DNA of 64,000 bases from Flavobacteriaceae bacterium (GTDB lineage: Bacteria > Bacteroidota > Bacteroidia > Flavobacteriales > Flavobacteriaceae), in NCBI GenBank assembly GCA_018699935.1, contig JABISF010000036.1:22973-86972 (forward strand), written 5' to 3'. Both the position numbers and the translations under genes were made by a program. Below are positions 32,190-42,295 of the stretch, in pieces (the first letter of the stretch is position 1; every line of letters starts with the position of its first letter). The notes below the pieces were generated by a model, which was given only the letters and a program-made list of their open reading frames with translations, was not told where the DNA came from and ran no database searches.

Positions 32190-32797
32190 AAAAAGTCCTA
32201 CCCCTTCTGGTCTTTCTCTTTTTTCATTGCCTTGTTTTTAGTCAACAACTGAAGCAACAACAATGGGAGGCATCTGCTTTTACCAAGATTATCATCCATG
32301 CGCCTTGGGTGACCACTTTTCACCTCGAAGGATCCGCTGAGTCCGATTCTATTGTACTTTCCTATCGAGGGAGTGGTGAATATCAAAATCGCGTACTTCT
32401 AAAAACTGTGCCCCATCAAAAAACCTTATTCCTTTCAGAAATGATCTCTCCCCTGGCGATTTCCCATAACGATAAACTCGGAGCGCACAAGGTGATTGCG
32501 ACTTCTCTACGAATAAAAATTCCTTCCCAGCTGCCCATTCAAATTGAATTGGAAGAAGCAGAGACCTCTGTTTTCGGAACTTTGGAAGCTCTTGAAATGG
32601 TACAAAACAAAGGGAAATGTACCCTCCATGGAAAGGTTGCAGGAACTCTTCAAACAGCTGGAGCCAATGTTGCGGTTCTATTAGCTGACCTTCCCATCTT
32701 AGCCAAAAGTTTAAGTGGAGATATCGCTATCACCAAGCCCTCCACGTCAGCAATGCTTCAAATTTCAACGATCTCCGGCAATATCCATCAACCCTAA
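32186..32797 (+). CDS. Exported hypothetical protein (non-canonical start)
   Basis: The track starts at GTG 32309, but the frame is open upstream and encodes a signal peptide (I/M)KKVLPLLVFLFFHCLVFSQQ. The best start is ATA 32186, overlapping the dksA-like stop as ATAA. Confidence 0.6.
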   Translation: MKKVLPLLVFLFFHCLVFSQQLKQQQWEASAFTKIIIHAPWVTTFHLEGSAESDSIVLSYRGSGEYQNRVLLKTVPHQKTLFLSEMISPLAISHNDKLGAHKVIATSLRIKIPSQLPIQIELEEAETSVFGTLEALEMVQNKGKCTLHGKVAGTLQTAGANVAVLLADLPILAKSLSGDIAITKPSTSAMLQISTISGNIHQP

Positions 32798-32838
32798 ATT
32801 TTTAATTTCTATTTTTGCCTCAATAAAAAAATAAAATT

Positions 32839-33519
32839 CTGAAAAAGCAGCTTCCCCACTTAACGCATCTTTGGGCCTTTCTGATCATCTTGGGCATACT
32901 CTTTTTGGATCAAGGTTTAAAAATCTATATCAAACTCAATTATCCCTTAAGCTCTTATGGTGCCCCAGCCATCGTTGATTGGGGGTTTTTTAAATTGCTT
33001 TTTGTAGAAAATAAAGGCATGGCCATGGGGACCAAGCTGAATGATTTTCTTCCCTTTTTCACCGAAAAATCAGCCAAACTTTTTTTAACGGTCTTTCGCT
33101 TGTTTGCGATCCTAGGTATTGGTTACTGGCTTTGGGACAATATTCGTAAAAAAACGCACCTTCTGCTTCATTGGGCATTAGCCTTGATTTTTGCCGGAGC
33201 TTTGGGGAATATTTTGGACTCTGTTTTTTACGGACGCCTCTTTTCACACAGCTATGGACAAGTGGCAACCTTTCTACCCCCAGGGGGTGGCTATGCTCCA
33301 TTATTTTATGGTCATGTGGTCGATATGCTCCAATTTCCATTGGTGGAGTGGACTTGGCCGAAGTGGATGCCTTGGGTGGGCGGAGAAAATTATTTGTTTT
33401 TTCAGTATGTCTTTAATGTTGCAGATACCGCCATCAGTACCGGAGTGGGGATTTTAATCGTTTTTAATAAAAAGATTTTTAAACCTCAGGTGAAAAAAGA
33501 TAAGACCGCAGCGGAGTAA
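32839..33519 (+). CDS. lspA: Signal peptidase II (lipoprotein signal peptidase)
   Basis: DQGLKIYIKLNYPL, NKGMAMG, GNILDS and FNVADTAIS. The first TM helix extends upstream of TTG 32890, so the start is probably CTG 32839 or ATT 32836. Confidence 0.9.
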   Translation: MKKQLPHLTHLWAFLIILGILFLDQGLKIYIKLNYPLSSYGAPAIVDWGFFKLLFVENKGMAMGTKLNDFLPFFTEKSAKLFLTVFRLFAILGIGYWLWDNIRKKTHLLLHWALALIFAGALGNILDSVFYGRLFSHSYGQVATFLPPGGGYAPLFYGHVVDMLQFPLVEWTWPKWMPWVGGENYLFFQYVFNVADTAISTGVGILIVFNKKIFKPQVKKDKTAAE

Positions 33520-34057
33520 CGCAGGCGGTGAGTGGAATATCAAAAGCATCGACATCTGCGATGCGCTCCACGGGTTCAAAAAAAGACAATCCCACTTTGA
33601 TGACTTGAGGCGAACAAGCCGCTAAAAAGCGATCGTAAAATCCTTTTCCATAACCCACCCTATTTCCTTGCGTATCAAAAACCAATAGCGGAACAAATAC
33701 CACTTCGATCTTCTCCGGAGGAATCAAAATACCGGAGAGCGGCTCCGGCACGCCCCATGCATTGAGTTTGATTTTGGTTGCATCTTGAAGGAGAATGTGT
33801 TCCAAATTACCCTCGGGCAGGATTTTCGGCACTACTATACTTTTGTCGCGCCCTTGCAAAAGTGTCAGCAAAGGATTGGTCACTACTTCGTTTTTTTGCG
33901 TGATGGAAAGAAATAAATGAAATATTTCTTTTTCCCACATCGGAAGTTCCAAACAACGATTGGCTATGGCCAAACTGGCTGTGTCTACTTCCTCTATACT
34001 GAGGGCTAGACGTTTTTCCAGATACTGTCGCCTGAGAAAGGATTTTGTGTGTTCCAC
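33479..34057 (-). CDS. 5-formyltetrahydrofolate cyclo-ligase
   Basis: 192 aa; KSFLRRQYLEKR, VPLLVFDTQGNRVGYGKGFYDRFL. Confidence 0.93.
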   Translation of the reverse strand: MEHTKSFLRRQYLEKRLALSIEEVDTASLAIANRCLELPMWEKEIFHLFLSITQKNEVVTNPLLTLLQGRDKSIVVPKILPEGNLEHILLQDATKIKLNAWGVPEPLSGILIPPEKIEVVFVPLLVFDTQGNRVGYGKGFYDRFLAACSPQVIKVGLSFFEPVERIADVDAFDIPLTACVTPLRSYLFSPEV

Positions 34058-34182
34058 AGAAAGGGTTATTTACGTTCGCAAATATCGCAATATTCTATGG
34101 AAGCAACCGCGCTTGGAATGAAATCGAAATGAAGTCTTCTACTTACATTTTAAATCCAAACAGAATTCAATACCTTCGTTTA

Positions 34183-35982
34183 ATGATTCCAGAGCAGGTC
34201 GCTTTACAGTTAAAAGGTCTTCCCGAAGAACCCGGCGTTTATCAATACTATGATAAACAGGACAAAATCATCTATGTAGGGAAGGCAAAAAACTTAAAAA
34301 AAAGAGTCGCTTCCTATTTTACCAAAACCCACGACAACAGAAAAACGGCGGTTTTAGTAAAAAAAATTGAACGTATCGAACACATCGTTGTCACCTCCGA
34401 GATGGATGCCCTCCTTTTGGAAAACAACCTGATTAAAAAATACAGGCCCCGCTATAATGTCCTGCTGAAAGATGATAAAACCTACCCCTGGTTGTGCATC
34501 AAAAAAGAAGATTTTCCGCGTATTTTCTCCACCCGAAGGGTCATCAAAGACGGGTCGGAATACTACGGCCCTTATACCCATAAAAAGACCATCTATACCT
34601 TATTGGATTTGATCAAAGGCTTATATCCCATTCGCTCTTGTACCTATGACCTAAGCCCTGAAAAAATTGCATCCAAAAAATACAAGCTCTGTTTGGAATA
34701 TCACTTGGGAAACTGCCTAGGCCCATGCGAATCAAAAATGACCGCTGAAGATTATGCGGAAAATATTGCTGCGGTTCGAAACATCATTAAAGGAGATTTT
34801 AAAAGTGCTTTGATCGATTTAACAAAGCAGATGATGCAGTATGCGGATGAATTGGCTTTCGAAAAGGCACAAAAAATCAAAGAAAAAATTGAAAGCCTAG
34901 AAAACTATCAATCCAAATCGACCATTGTTAATCCAAAAATCAACAATGTGGATGTTTTTTCCATCATCAGTGATGAAAGTTATGGTTACATCAATTATTT
35001 ACAGGTAGCGCACGGGGCTATTGTTCGTTCGCATACCTTGGAAATCAAAAAAAAATTGGAAGAGACCGATGCAGAATTGTTACAATTGGGAATCATCGAA
35101 ATTCGGCAATTGTTTTACAGTAGTGCTACGATTGTTTTTTCTTCTGAAAAAATCACCTTGGGGGAATCCATAAAAGTTGTTTTACCCCAACAAGGGGACA
35201 AACGAAAACTCCTTGACCTTTCGTTGCGAAATGCGAAATTTTTTAGGATGGATCGGTTTAAACAGATGAAGATTGTGGATCCCGACCGTCATGTCAAACG
35301 CATCATGAGCCAGATGAAGGCCGACTTACGTTTGTCTGCCGAACCCTATCATATCGAGTGTTTTGACAACTCCAACATTCAGGGCAGCAATCCGGTTGCC
35401 GCATGTGTAGTGTTTAAAAGTGGAAAACCCAGTAAAAAAGAGTATCGGCATTACAACATCAAAACCGTTGTTGGTCCCGACGACTTTGCTTCCATGGAGG
35501 AAGTCGTATTCCGACGTTATAAACGATTGAAGGAAGAGGACGCACCACTGCCCCAATTAATTGTCATCGACGGAGGAAAAGGGCAGCTTTCTTCTGCTGT
35601 AAAAAGTCTTGATCTCTTGGGTTTAAGAGGGCAAATCGCCATCGTAGGCATCGCCAAACGCTTGGAAGAAATCTACTTTCCCGAGGACCCTATTCCACTG
35701 TATTTGGATAAAAAATCTGAAAGTCTAAAAATCATTCAGCGGGCAAGAGACGAAGCCCACCGTTTTGGAATTACTTTTCATCGTCAAAAAAGAAGCAATC
35801 AAAGTTTGCATTCCCAACTGGATCAAATTGAAGGCATTGGTCCCACCACCCGTGCTGCCCTATTACAACAATTTAAATCCTTTAAAAGAGTTCAAACCGC
35901 TAGTGAACAAGATCTGGTATCCTTGTTGGGTGCAAAAAGAGGGAAGAAAATTTTCGCTGCCATAAAAGTAGCAACTTCCTAA
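34183..35982 (+). CDS. uvrC: Excinuclease ABC subunit C
   Basis: LPEEPGVYQYYDKQDKIIYVGKAKNLKKRV GIY-YIG domain; ECFDNSNIQGSNPVAACVVF. Track ORF starts at 34045, but MIPEQVALQLK at 34183 fits the family. Confidence 0.97.
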   Translation: MIPEQVALQLKGLPEEPGVYQYYDKQDKIIYVGKAKNLKKRVASYFTKTHDNRKTAVLVKKIERIEHIVVTSEMDALLLENNLIKKYRPRYNVLLKDDKTYPWLCIKKEDFPRIFSTRRVIKDGSEYYGPYTHKKTIYTLLDLIKGLYPIRSCTYDLSPEKIASKKYKLCLEYHLGNCLGPCESKMTAEDYAENIAAVRNIIKGDFKSALIDLTKQMMQYADELAFEKAQKIKEKIESLENYQSKSTIVNPKINNVDVFSIISDESYGYINYLQVAHGAIVRSHTLEIKKKLEETDAELLQLGIIEIRQLFYSSATIVFSSEKITLGESIKVVLPQQGDKRKLLDLSLRNAKFFRMDRFKQMKIVDPDRHVKRIMSQMKADLRLSAEPYHIECFDNSNIQGSNPVAACVVFKSGKPSKKEYRHYNIKTVVGPDDFASMEEVVFRRYKRLKEEDAPLPQLIVIDGGKGQLSSAVKSLDLLGLRGQIAIVGIAKRLEEIYFPEDPIPLYLDKKSESLKIIQRARDEAHRFGITFHRQKRSNQSLHSQLDQIEGIGPTTRAALLQQFKSFKRVQTASEQDLVSLLGAKRGKKIFAAIKVATS

Positions 35983-36076
35983 ATTTCGGAAGGCTAACGA
36001 TCAAAAAATAACGCCCCCTTAACAATTTGTGGAATGGTTTTAGCGTTATTCCCATGAGCAATTTCTATTTTTGAAT

Positions 36077-36874
36077 ATGAAAAATATTTTTCTACTCATC
36101 CTCGCATTATGGATGTTCAGCGGTTTTCAACAATTACCGGAAACCACTTCCTCCTATCCTATTCCCCCTTTTAAGGAGGGCGAATGGTTTCAATTACGCA
36201 TCCATTACGGGCTCATTAATGCGGGTTATGCAACGCTTTCCCTAGAAAAAGACAGCCTTGAAAACAAAGCCGTTTTCCACGCCAAAGGTTTTGGTGAAAC
36301 TACCGGGATTTCGAGTTTTTTCTTTAAAGTGGAAGATTATTATGAAAGTTATTTTGACGAAAAAAGTGGTCTCCCCTATAAGTTTATCCGAAATATTGAT
36401 GAAGGAGGATATACCAAGAATGTGGAAATCAACTTTGACCATGAAAAAAGGATCGCTCATGTGAATGACAAAAAGAAGAACACCCAAAAAAAGTTTGTCT
36501 TTGAAAAAGACGTACAAGATTTGATTTCTTGTTTTTACTATTTGCGAAACTTTTATCCCGAAGAGGAAATTCTTGTCAATGAAAGTTTTAGTTTAAATAT
36601 GTTTTTCGACAATGAAAATTATATATTTAAACTAAAGTACCTCGGCAAAGAAAACGTGAGCACAAAATTTGGCGAAGTGCGTTGTATCAAATTTCGCCCG
36701 CTCGTTCAGTCGGGGCGTGTGTTTAAGGAACAAGAGAGTTTAACGTTGTGGATTTCGGACGACAAAAATAAAATCCCTGTTCGTCTTCAAGCCGATATTT
36801 TGGTGGGATCCATCAAGGCCGATTTGGAAAATTTCAAAAATTTAAAACATCCCTTTGAAATCCAGGTTCGTTGA
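36077..36874 (+). CDS. DUF3108-like exported protein
   Basis: Signal peptide; FKEGEWFQLRIHYGLINAGYATLSL...; start at ATG 36077 rather than TTG 36071. Confidence 0.8.
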   Translation: MKNIFLLILALWMFSGFQQLPETTSSYPIPPFKEGEWFQLRIHYGLINAGYATLSLEKDSLENKAVFHAKGFGETTGISSFFFKVEDYYESYFDEKSGLPYKFIRNIDEGGYTKNVEINFDHEKRIAHVNDKKKNTQKKFVFEKDVQDLISCFYYLRNFYPEEEILVNESFSLNMFFDNENYIFKLKYLGKENVSTKFGEVRCIKFRPLVQSGRVFKEQESLTLWISDDKNKIPVRLQADILVGSIKADLENFKNLKHPFEIQVR

Positions 36875-36961
36875 AGGGTTGCTGTGAATTGTAAATAAAA
36901 ACCTCGCATCCGTTGTATTAAATTCTTAAGCTTCTTAACTTTGATTCCCAAAAGCACTTTC

Positions 36962-38257
36962 GTGAAACAAACTATATTCTTGCTAAGCCTGCTCCTTCTT
37001 TGGCGTTGTGGGGATTCCCCCGTGTCCGAACAAATGGAAGAGAAAACGCCCGAGGTGGTGATTCCAGAAACAAAATTTGGCCTCGATTTAGATCGCTTTT
37101 CAATCGTGGAACGCAAAATCAAAAGCGGGGATACCTTCGGAAAAATTTTGGAAGGCTTGAATATAGATTACCCCCAGGTATATAATATTTTGGAGGCTTT
37201 AAAGGGGACAGAGGTCAGTGTACGAAAACTCACTTTGGGGAAACCCTACAGTGTTTTTTATACCAAAGACAGCCTTCAACGCCCGGAGTATTTTGTATAC
37301 CATCCCAGTATTGCCAGTTATACCCTCATTCACCTCCAAGACAGCCTCTACGGAGCAAAAATCAGTAAGCCCGTTCAAATCCGAGAATTATCTGCCTCGG
37401 GAGTGATTGAAAGCTCACTCTACGAAACACTTCAAAACAGCAATATCAATGAGGACATGACTTATTCCTTGTCCGAAATTTATGCTTGGACGATAGATTT
37501 TTTCCGTTTGCAAAAAGGCGATCGTTTCAAGGTAATTTATACCGAAAAATTTGTGGACGATAGTATTTCTATTGGCATTGACCGAATCAAAGCGGCCTAC
37601 TTTGAACACAAAGGCGAACCGCTCTATGCCTTTGAATTTGAATCTGATCCTGAAAAAGGGATTATTGATTATTTCGACCAAAATGCAAAAAATCTAAGAC
37701 GTGCCTTTTTGCAAGGCCCTTTAAAATTTAATCGCATTTCTTCGCGTTATAATTTAAAAAGAAGAATTGCCTATTACGGCAACCGCATCCGACCCCACAA
37801 AGGAACTGATTTTGCCGCCTCTGTAGGAACCCCCATTTTGGCAACCGCCAGTGGAAATGTGGTCAAATCCGCCTATACCAAAGGCAACGGGAATTATGTT
37901 ACTATAAAACACAACAATACCTATTCTACCCAATACCTCCATATGAAAAAACGAAAAGTTCGTGTGGGAGAATATGTAAAACAAGGCGATGTCATCGGTT
38001 GGGTAGGGATGACCGGGAATACCTCTGGACCACATGTGTGTTATCGTTTTTGGAAAAATGGACAACAAGTGGATCCCTTCAAACAAAAGTTACCCGACGC
38101 AAAACCCATTTCTTCCGAATTAAAATCTAAATTTGCCGTCAAAATGGAACCCTATAAAGAACAGCTTGACTGCATTGGTTTTGAAGAATCAACGCCGGTA
38201 CAAATGGCTGATTTTCAACAAAACAATAAAAATGGCAAAAACACTTCCCAATCATAA
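36962..38257 (+). CDS. M23-family peptidoglycan endopeptidase
   Basis: HKGTDFAASVGTPILATASGNV...YLHM...VGMTGNTSGPHVCYRF; track ORF starts TTG 36941; GTG 36962 is an alternative start. Confidence 0.93.
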   Translation: MKQTIFLLSLLLLWRCGDSPVSEQMEEKTPEVVIPETKFGLDLDRFSIVERKIKSGDTFGKILEGLNIDYPQVYNILEALKGTEVSVRKLTLGKPYSVFYTKDSLQRPEYFVYHPSIASYTLIHLQDSLYGAKISKPVQIRELSASGVIESSLYETLQNSNINEDMTYSLSEIYAWTIDFFRLQKGDRFKVIYTEKFVDDSISIGIDRIKAAYFEHKGEPLYAFEFESDPEKGIIDYFDQNAKNLRRAFLQGPLKFNRISSRYNLKRRIAYYGNRIRPHKGTDFAASVGTPILATASGNVVKSAYTKGNGNYVTIKHNNTYSTQYLHMKKRKVRVGEYVKQGDVIGWVGMTGNTSGPHVCYRFWKNGQQVDPFKQKLPDAKPISSELKSKFAVKMEPYKEQLDCIGFEESTPVQMADFQQNNKNGKNTSQS

Positions 38258-39872
38258 TCCTCTCCATTTAAAAAGCTGGAAAGCCCTTCAACAACACCAA
38301 CAAGAACTTGCTCAAACCACCATCGCCGATCACTTCCTTCAAGAACCCGATCGTATAGAATACAGTGTCTTGGAATGGGAAGATTTTTATGTGGATGTGT
38401 CCAAAAATAGGATCAATAAACGCACCCTAGAACTTTTACTGCAATTGGCCAATGAGTCTGGACTAGAACAAGCCATCCAAGCACAATTTAACGGTGTTGC
38501 AATCAATGAAACTGAAAATAGAGCCGTATTACATACGGCCTTACGACAAGTGGACTCCCAACCTGTTTTGGTTTCCGGTAAAAACATACTCCCCGAAATT
38601 GCATCCACCAAAGAAAAAATGTATCAGTTCTGTGAGCAGATCATATCTGGACAATGGAAAGGCTATACAGGAAAAGCCATTACGCATGTGGTGAATATCG
38701 GTATTGGAGGTTCCGATCTAGGACCCGCCATGGTATACGAGGCCTTGGCCTTCTACAAAAATCATTTGGACGTTCGATTTGTGTCCAATGTGGATGGGGA
38801 TCACTACCGGGAAAAAATCAAAGATTTAAATCCTGAAACCACCCTTTTTGTAGTGGTTTCAAAAACCTTTACCACCCAAGAAACGCTTTCCAACGCCAAC
38901 AGTATCCGCGCTTGGTTTTTGGAGCAAGCACCAGAATCTGCCGTAAAGAATCATTTTGCTGCCGTCTCTACTAACTTGGAAAAGACTACTGCCTTTGGAA
39001 TCGCCGCGGAAAACATCTTCCCGATGAACGATTGGGTGGGCGGTCGATTTTCATTGTGGAGCACTGTGGGTTTAAGTATCGCATTGGCGGTGGGTCCCAA
39101 GCATTTTGAAGCCTTGCTCAACGGTGCTGGACAAATGGATGTGCATTTTAAAACAAGCACTTTTGACAAGAATATTCCTGTCGTTTTGGCACTTATAAGT
39201 ATTTGGTACAACAATTTTTGGGGGGCAGAAACAGAAGTTTTAGTGCCTTATACGGAATATCTGAGACAACTCCCTGCCTATTTGCAACAAGGAATCATGG
39301 AAAGTAACGGCAAAGGCGTTGGCAGAGATGGCAAAGCCGTTGCGCATCAAACCGGCACCATCATTTGGGGGGCTTCTGGAACCAATGCACAGCACGCGTT
39401 TTTTCAATTGATTCATCAAGGAACCAAATTAATCCCTGCGGATTTTATTGGCTTTAGAAAATCCATCCACGGAAATCAGGATCATCAACAAAAACTTTTG
39501 GCCAACTTTATTGCGCAAACGGAAGCGTTGATGAAAGGCAAATCAGCAGCTACTGTTGAAACGGAATTAAAAGCCAAAGGAATGGATACTGCTGCTATTG
39601 CCGCACTGACTCCTTTCAAGGTGTTTGAAGGCAACCGCCCCACCAATACCCTTTTTATTGAACAATTGACCCCTTACAATTTGGGCGCACTAATTGCGCT
39701 ATACGAGCACAAAATTTTTGTTCAAGGAATTCTTTGGAATATATACAGCTACGATCAATGGGGTGTGGAATTGGGGAAAGAATTGGCAAATACCGTCTTG
39801 GAAGATCTTAATTCGCAACACCCTCAAAAGCACGATCCTTCCACCGATGCTTTGATTGCAAGATCAAAATAA
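38232..39872 (+). CDS. pgi: Glucose-6-phosphate isomerase
   Basis: GIGGSDLGPAMVYEAL, VSKTFTTQETLSNA; start ATG 38232 (MAKTLPNHNPLHLKSW); overlaps the end of the M23 gene by 26 bp. Confidence 0.97.
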   Translation: MAKTLPNHNPLHLKSWKALQQHQQELAQTTIADHFLQEPDRIEYSVLEWEDFYVDVSKNRINKRTLELLLQLANESGLEQAIQAQFNGVAINETENRAVLHTALRQVDSQPVLVSGKNILPEIASTKEKMYQFCEQIISGQWKGYTGKAITHVVNIGIGGSDLGPAMVYEALAFYKNHLDVRFVSNVDGDHYREKIKDLNPETTLFVVVSKTFTTQETLSNANSIRAWFLEQAPESAVKNHFAAVSTNLEKTTAFGIAAENIFPMNDWVGGRFSLWSTVGLSIALAVGPKHFEALLNGAGQMDVHFKTSTFDKNIPVVLALISIWYNNFWGAETEVLVPYTEYLRQLPAYLQQGIMESNGKGVGRDGKAVAHQTGTIIWGASGTNAQHAFFQLIHQGTKLIPADFIGFRKSIHGNQDHQQKLLANFIAQTEALMKGKSAATVETELKAKGMDTAAIAALTPFKVFEGNRPTNTLFIEQLTPYNLGALIALYEHKIFVQGILWNIYSYDQWGVELGKELANTVLEDLNSQHPQKHDPSTDALIARSK

Positions 39873-39881
39873 GTCTCTTTA

Positions 39882-41588
39882 CTAGGACGTTTGATCGCTT
39901 TTAAAAACAATGTCTTTGACTTTTAATTGGAGGCTAACCGTTCCATTAAATTCATTTTCTTCCAAGGTGTAGAGTACATCAAAAAATTCTTGTCCTTTAA
40001 TCCGGAGTAGTTTTTCTCCCAATCCAAAACCAATTCCGCTAAACACCACACCATCGGTATCGACCATTTCCAATTTCAAGTGGTTTTGATCTTTTCCAAC
40101 CAATCGAGTGCCGCCGCTGTCTTTGCAATTCCGAGTAACGAAAACGGGGCGCATATTTTGAGGCCCAAAAGGTTCCATTTGATGCATGATGCGAAAAATT
40201 TTTGGGCTTATTTCGGAAAACAAAATCTCCAAATCATATCGCTGTGAAGGGATTTGCTGCTCGGGCGTAATGGTCGCTTTGACTTGTGCTTCAAAGGCTG
40301 ATTTAAAGGCCTCCAATTGCTCGGGTTCAAGCGTTAGACCCGCTGCATACTTATGTCCTCCAAATTGTAATAAAGATGCTTCGCAACCCACCAAAGCATC
40401 ATAAACATTAAAGCCCGACACCGACCGGACAGACCCTGCCAATACATCGCCAGAGGCCGTAAGTACGACAGTGGGACGATAATATTTTTCAATCAATCGA
40501 GAGGCTACGATGCCCACCACCCCTTTGTGCCAAGCGGGATGGTATACCACCGTGGTGGCTTTATTTTCAGCTTCTTGTAAAACGATTTGCTGTAGGGCTT
40601 CTTCGGTAATCCGCTCGTCGGTACTACGCCGTTCGGTATTAAAAAACTCTATGGAACGGGCAATGGGAAGTGCCTCCTCAAGTGTCGTCGCCGTGAGTAG
40701 ACTCACTGCATTTAATCCATGATCCATCCTCCCCGCTGCATTGATTCGCGGAGCAATAATAAAAACCAAATCAGAAACAGAAAGTTGGCGTTTCAAGGTT
40801 TTTAAAAAAAATTGAAAGCCCGGCCGAGGATGCATCCGCAATTGCTCCAACCCAAAATAAGTTAAGTGCCGATTTTCACCAATCATCGGAACTATGTCTG
40901 CGGCAATGGCCGTAGCAACCAAGTCCAAAAAGGGTGTCAAAGCCTCCAAGGGTTGTCCAAAATGGTGTTGCAAGGCTTGAATTAATTTAAATCCAATCCC
41001 GCAGCCACACAATTCATCAAAGGGATAAGAACAGTCTGAACGTTTGGGATCGAGAACCGCCACGGCAGCCGGCAAATGTGCTCCGGGGGTATGATGGTCG
41101 CAGATGATAAAATCGATTCCGAGATCCGTTGCATAATCCACCCATTTTACCGCTTTTATGCCACAGTCCAAGGCAATGATTAAACTTATCTTTTTTTCTT
41201 TTGCCGTATCGATCCCTTTTTGAGAAATACCGTACCCTTCCGTGTAGCGATCGGGAATATAACAAAGAATTTCGTCCAAATAAGTTTTGAGATACGAAAA
41301 CAGCAAGGCAACAGAAGTGGTGCCATCGACGTCATAATCACCATAAATCATGATTCGCTCCTGCGCAGTTATGGCTTTTTGAATTCGCTTGACGGCAAGC
41401 TCCATATCTTTCATCAAAAAGGGATCGTGCAGTGCTGACAAAGAAGGGCGGAAAAAATCTTTGGCGGTTTCGAAAGAGGTAATATTGCGCTGCACCAAAA
41501 GTTTCGCAATCAATTGGGGGACCCCCAGAGACTGTTCCAAGGCATCAACAAGCTCGGTTTCCGGAATGGGTTTTGGGATCCATTGCAT
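39882..41588 (-). CDS. recJ: Single-stranded-DNA-specific exonuclease RecJ
   Basis: 568 aa; IYGDYDVDGTTSVALL, IICDHHTPG, RINAAGRMDHG. Confidence 0.97.
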   Translation of the reverse strand: MQWIPKPIPETELVDALEQSLGVPQLIAKLLVQRNITSFETAKDFFRPSLSALHDPFLMKDMELAVKRIQKAITAQERIMIYGDYDVDGTTSVALLFSYLKTYLDEILCYIPDRYTEGYGISQKGIDTAKEKKISLIIALDCGIKAVKWVDYATDLGIDFIICDHHTPGAHLPAAVAVLDPKRSDCSYPFDELCGCGIGFKLIQALQHHFGQPLEALTPFLDLVATAIAADIVPMIGENRHLTYFGLEQLRMHPRPGFQFFLKTLKRQLSVSDLVFIIAPRINAAGRMDHGLNAVSLLTATTLEEALPIARSIEFFNTERRSTDERITEEALQQIVLQEAENKATTVVYHPAWHKGVVGIVASRLIEKYYRPTVVLTASGDVLAGSVRSVSGFNVYDALVGCEASLLQFGGHKYAAGLTLEPEQLEAFKSAFEAQVKATITPEQQIPSQRYDLEILFSEISPKIFRIMHQMEPFGPQNMRPVFVTRNCKDSGGTRLVGKDQNHLKLEMVDTDGVVFSGIGFGLGEKLLRIKGQEFFDVLYTLEENEFNGTVSLQLKVKDIVFKSDQTS

Positions 41589-41592
41589 GGCT

Positions 41593-42294
41593 TTATTTTT
41601 TTCCTCCGATCACCAAAACGAATTCACCTTTTGGCGTATGTTTTGCAAAGTGCACTATTGCCGATTTTAGAGCTCCTCTAAAATTTTCTTCAAACAACTT
41701 GGTTAGTTCTCTGACGACAGCCACCTCTCGATCTTCACCAAAAGCCACTGCCAATTGTGTTAAGGTTTTTTCCAATTTGTGGGGGGACTCGTAGAGAACG
41801 ATGGTACGGGCTTCTTCGGCCAAGCTCTCGATTTTCTTTTGACGCCCTTTTTTGGGAGGAAGAAAACCTTCGAACACAAAGCGATCGCAAGGGAGTCCAC
41901 TTTGCACCAATGCCGGGATAAGTGCCGTTGGTCCCGGCAAACAAAAGACCGGGATTTCCTCTTTTAGTGCTTCGCGCAGCAACAAAAACCCAGGATCGGA
42001 AATGCCGGGAGTTCCTGCGTCCGAAATCAATCCCATCGTTTTCCCCCCCTGTAGTTCCCGAATGATCCCGCCTAATTTTCGGTGTTCATTGTGCATATGA
42101 AACCCCATCATGGGAGTGTTAATTTCATAATGCTTTAAAAGTTTTGCACTCACGCGGGTATCTTCAGCCAAAACAACATCCACCTGCTGCAAAACCGTGA
42201 GGGCGCGCAAAGTAATATCTGCCAAATTTCCAATGGGAGTAGGTATAATATACAGTCCCGCTTCTAACGGTTTTTGAATTTGCGCTATGGACAT
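41593..42294 (-). CDS. rsmI: 16S rRNA (cytidine-2'-O)-methyltransferase RsmI
   Basis: 233 aa; GLYIIPTPIGNLADITLRAL, AEDTRVSAKLLKHY, ISDAGTPGISDPG. Confidence 0.97.
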   Translation of the reverse strand: MSIAQIQKPLEAGLYIIPTPIGNLADITLRALTVLQQVDVVLAEDTRVSAKLLKHYEINTPMMGFHMHNEHRKLGGIIRELQGGKTMGLISDAGTPGISDPGFLLLREALKEEIPVFCLPGPTALIPALVQSGLPCDRFVFEGFLPPKKGRQKKIESLAEEARTIVLYESPHKLEKTLTQLAVAFGEDREVAVVRELTKLFEENFRGALKSAIVHFAKHTPKGEFVLVIGGKK

Positions 42295-42295
42295 A

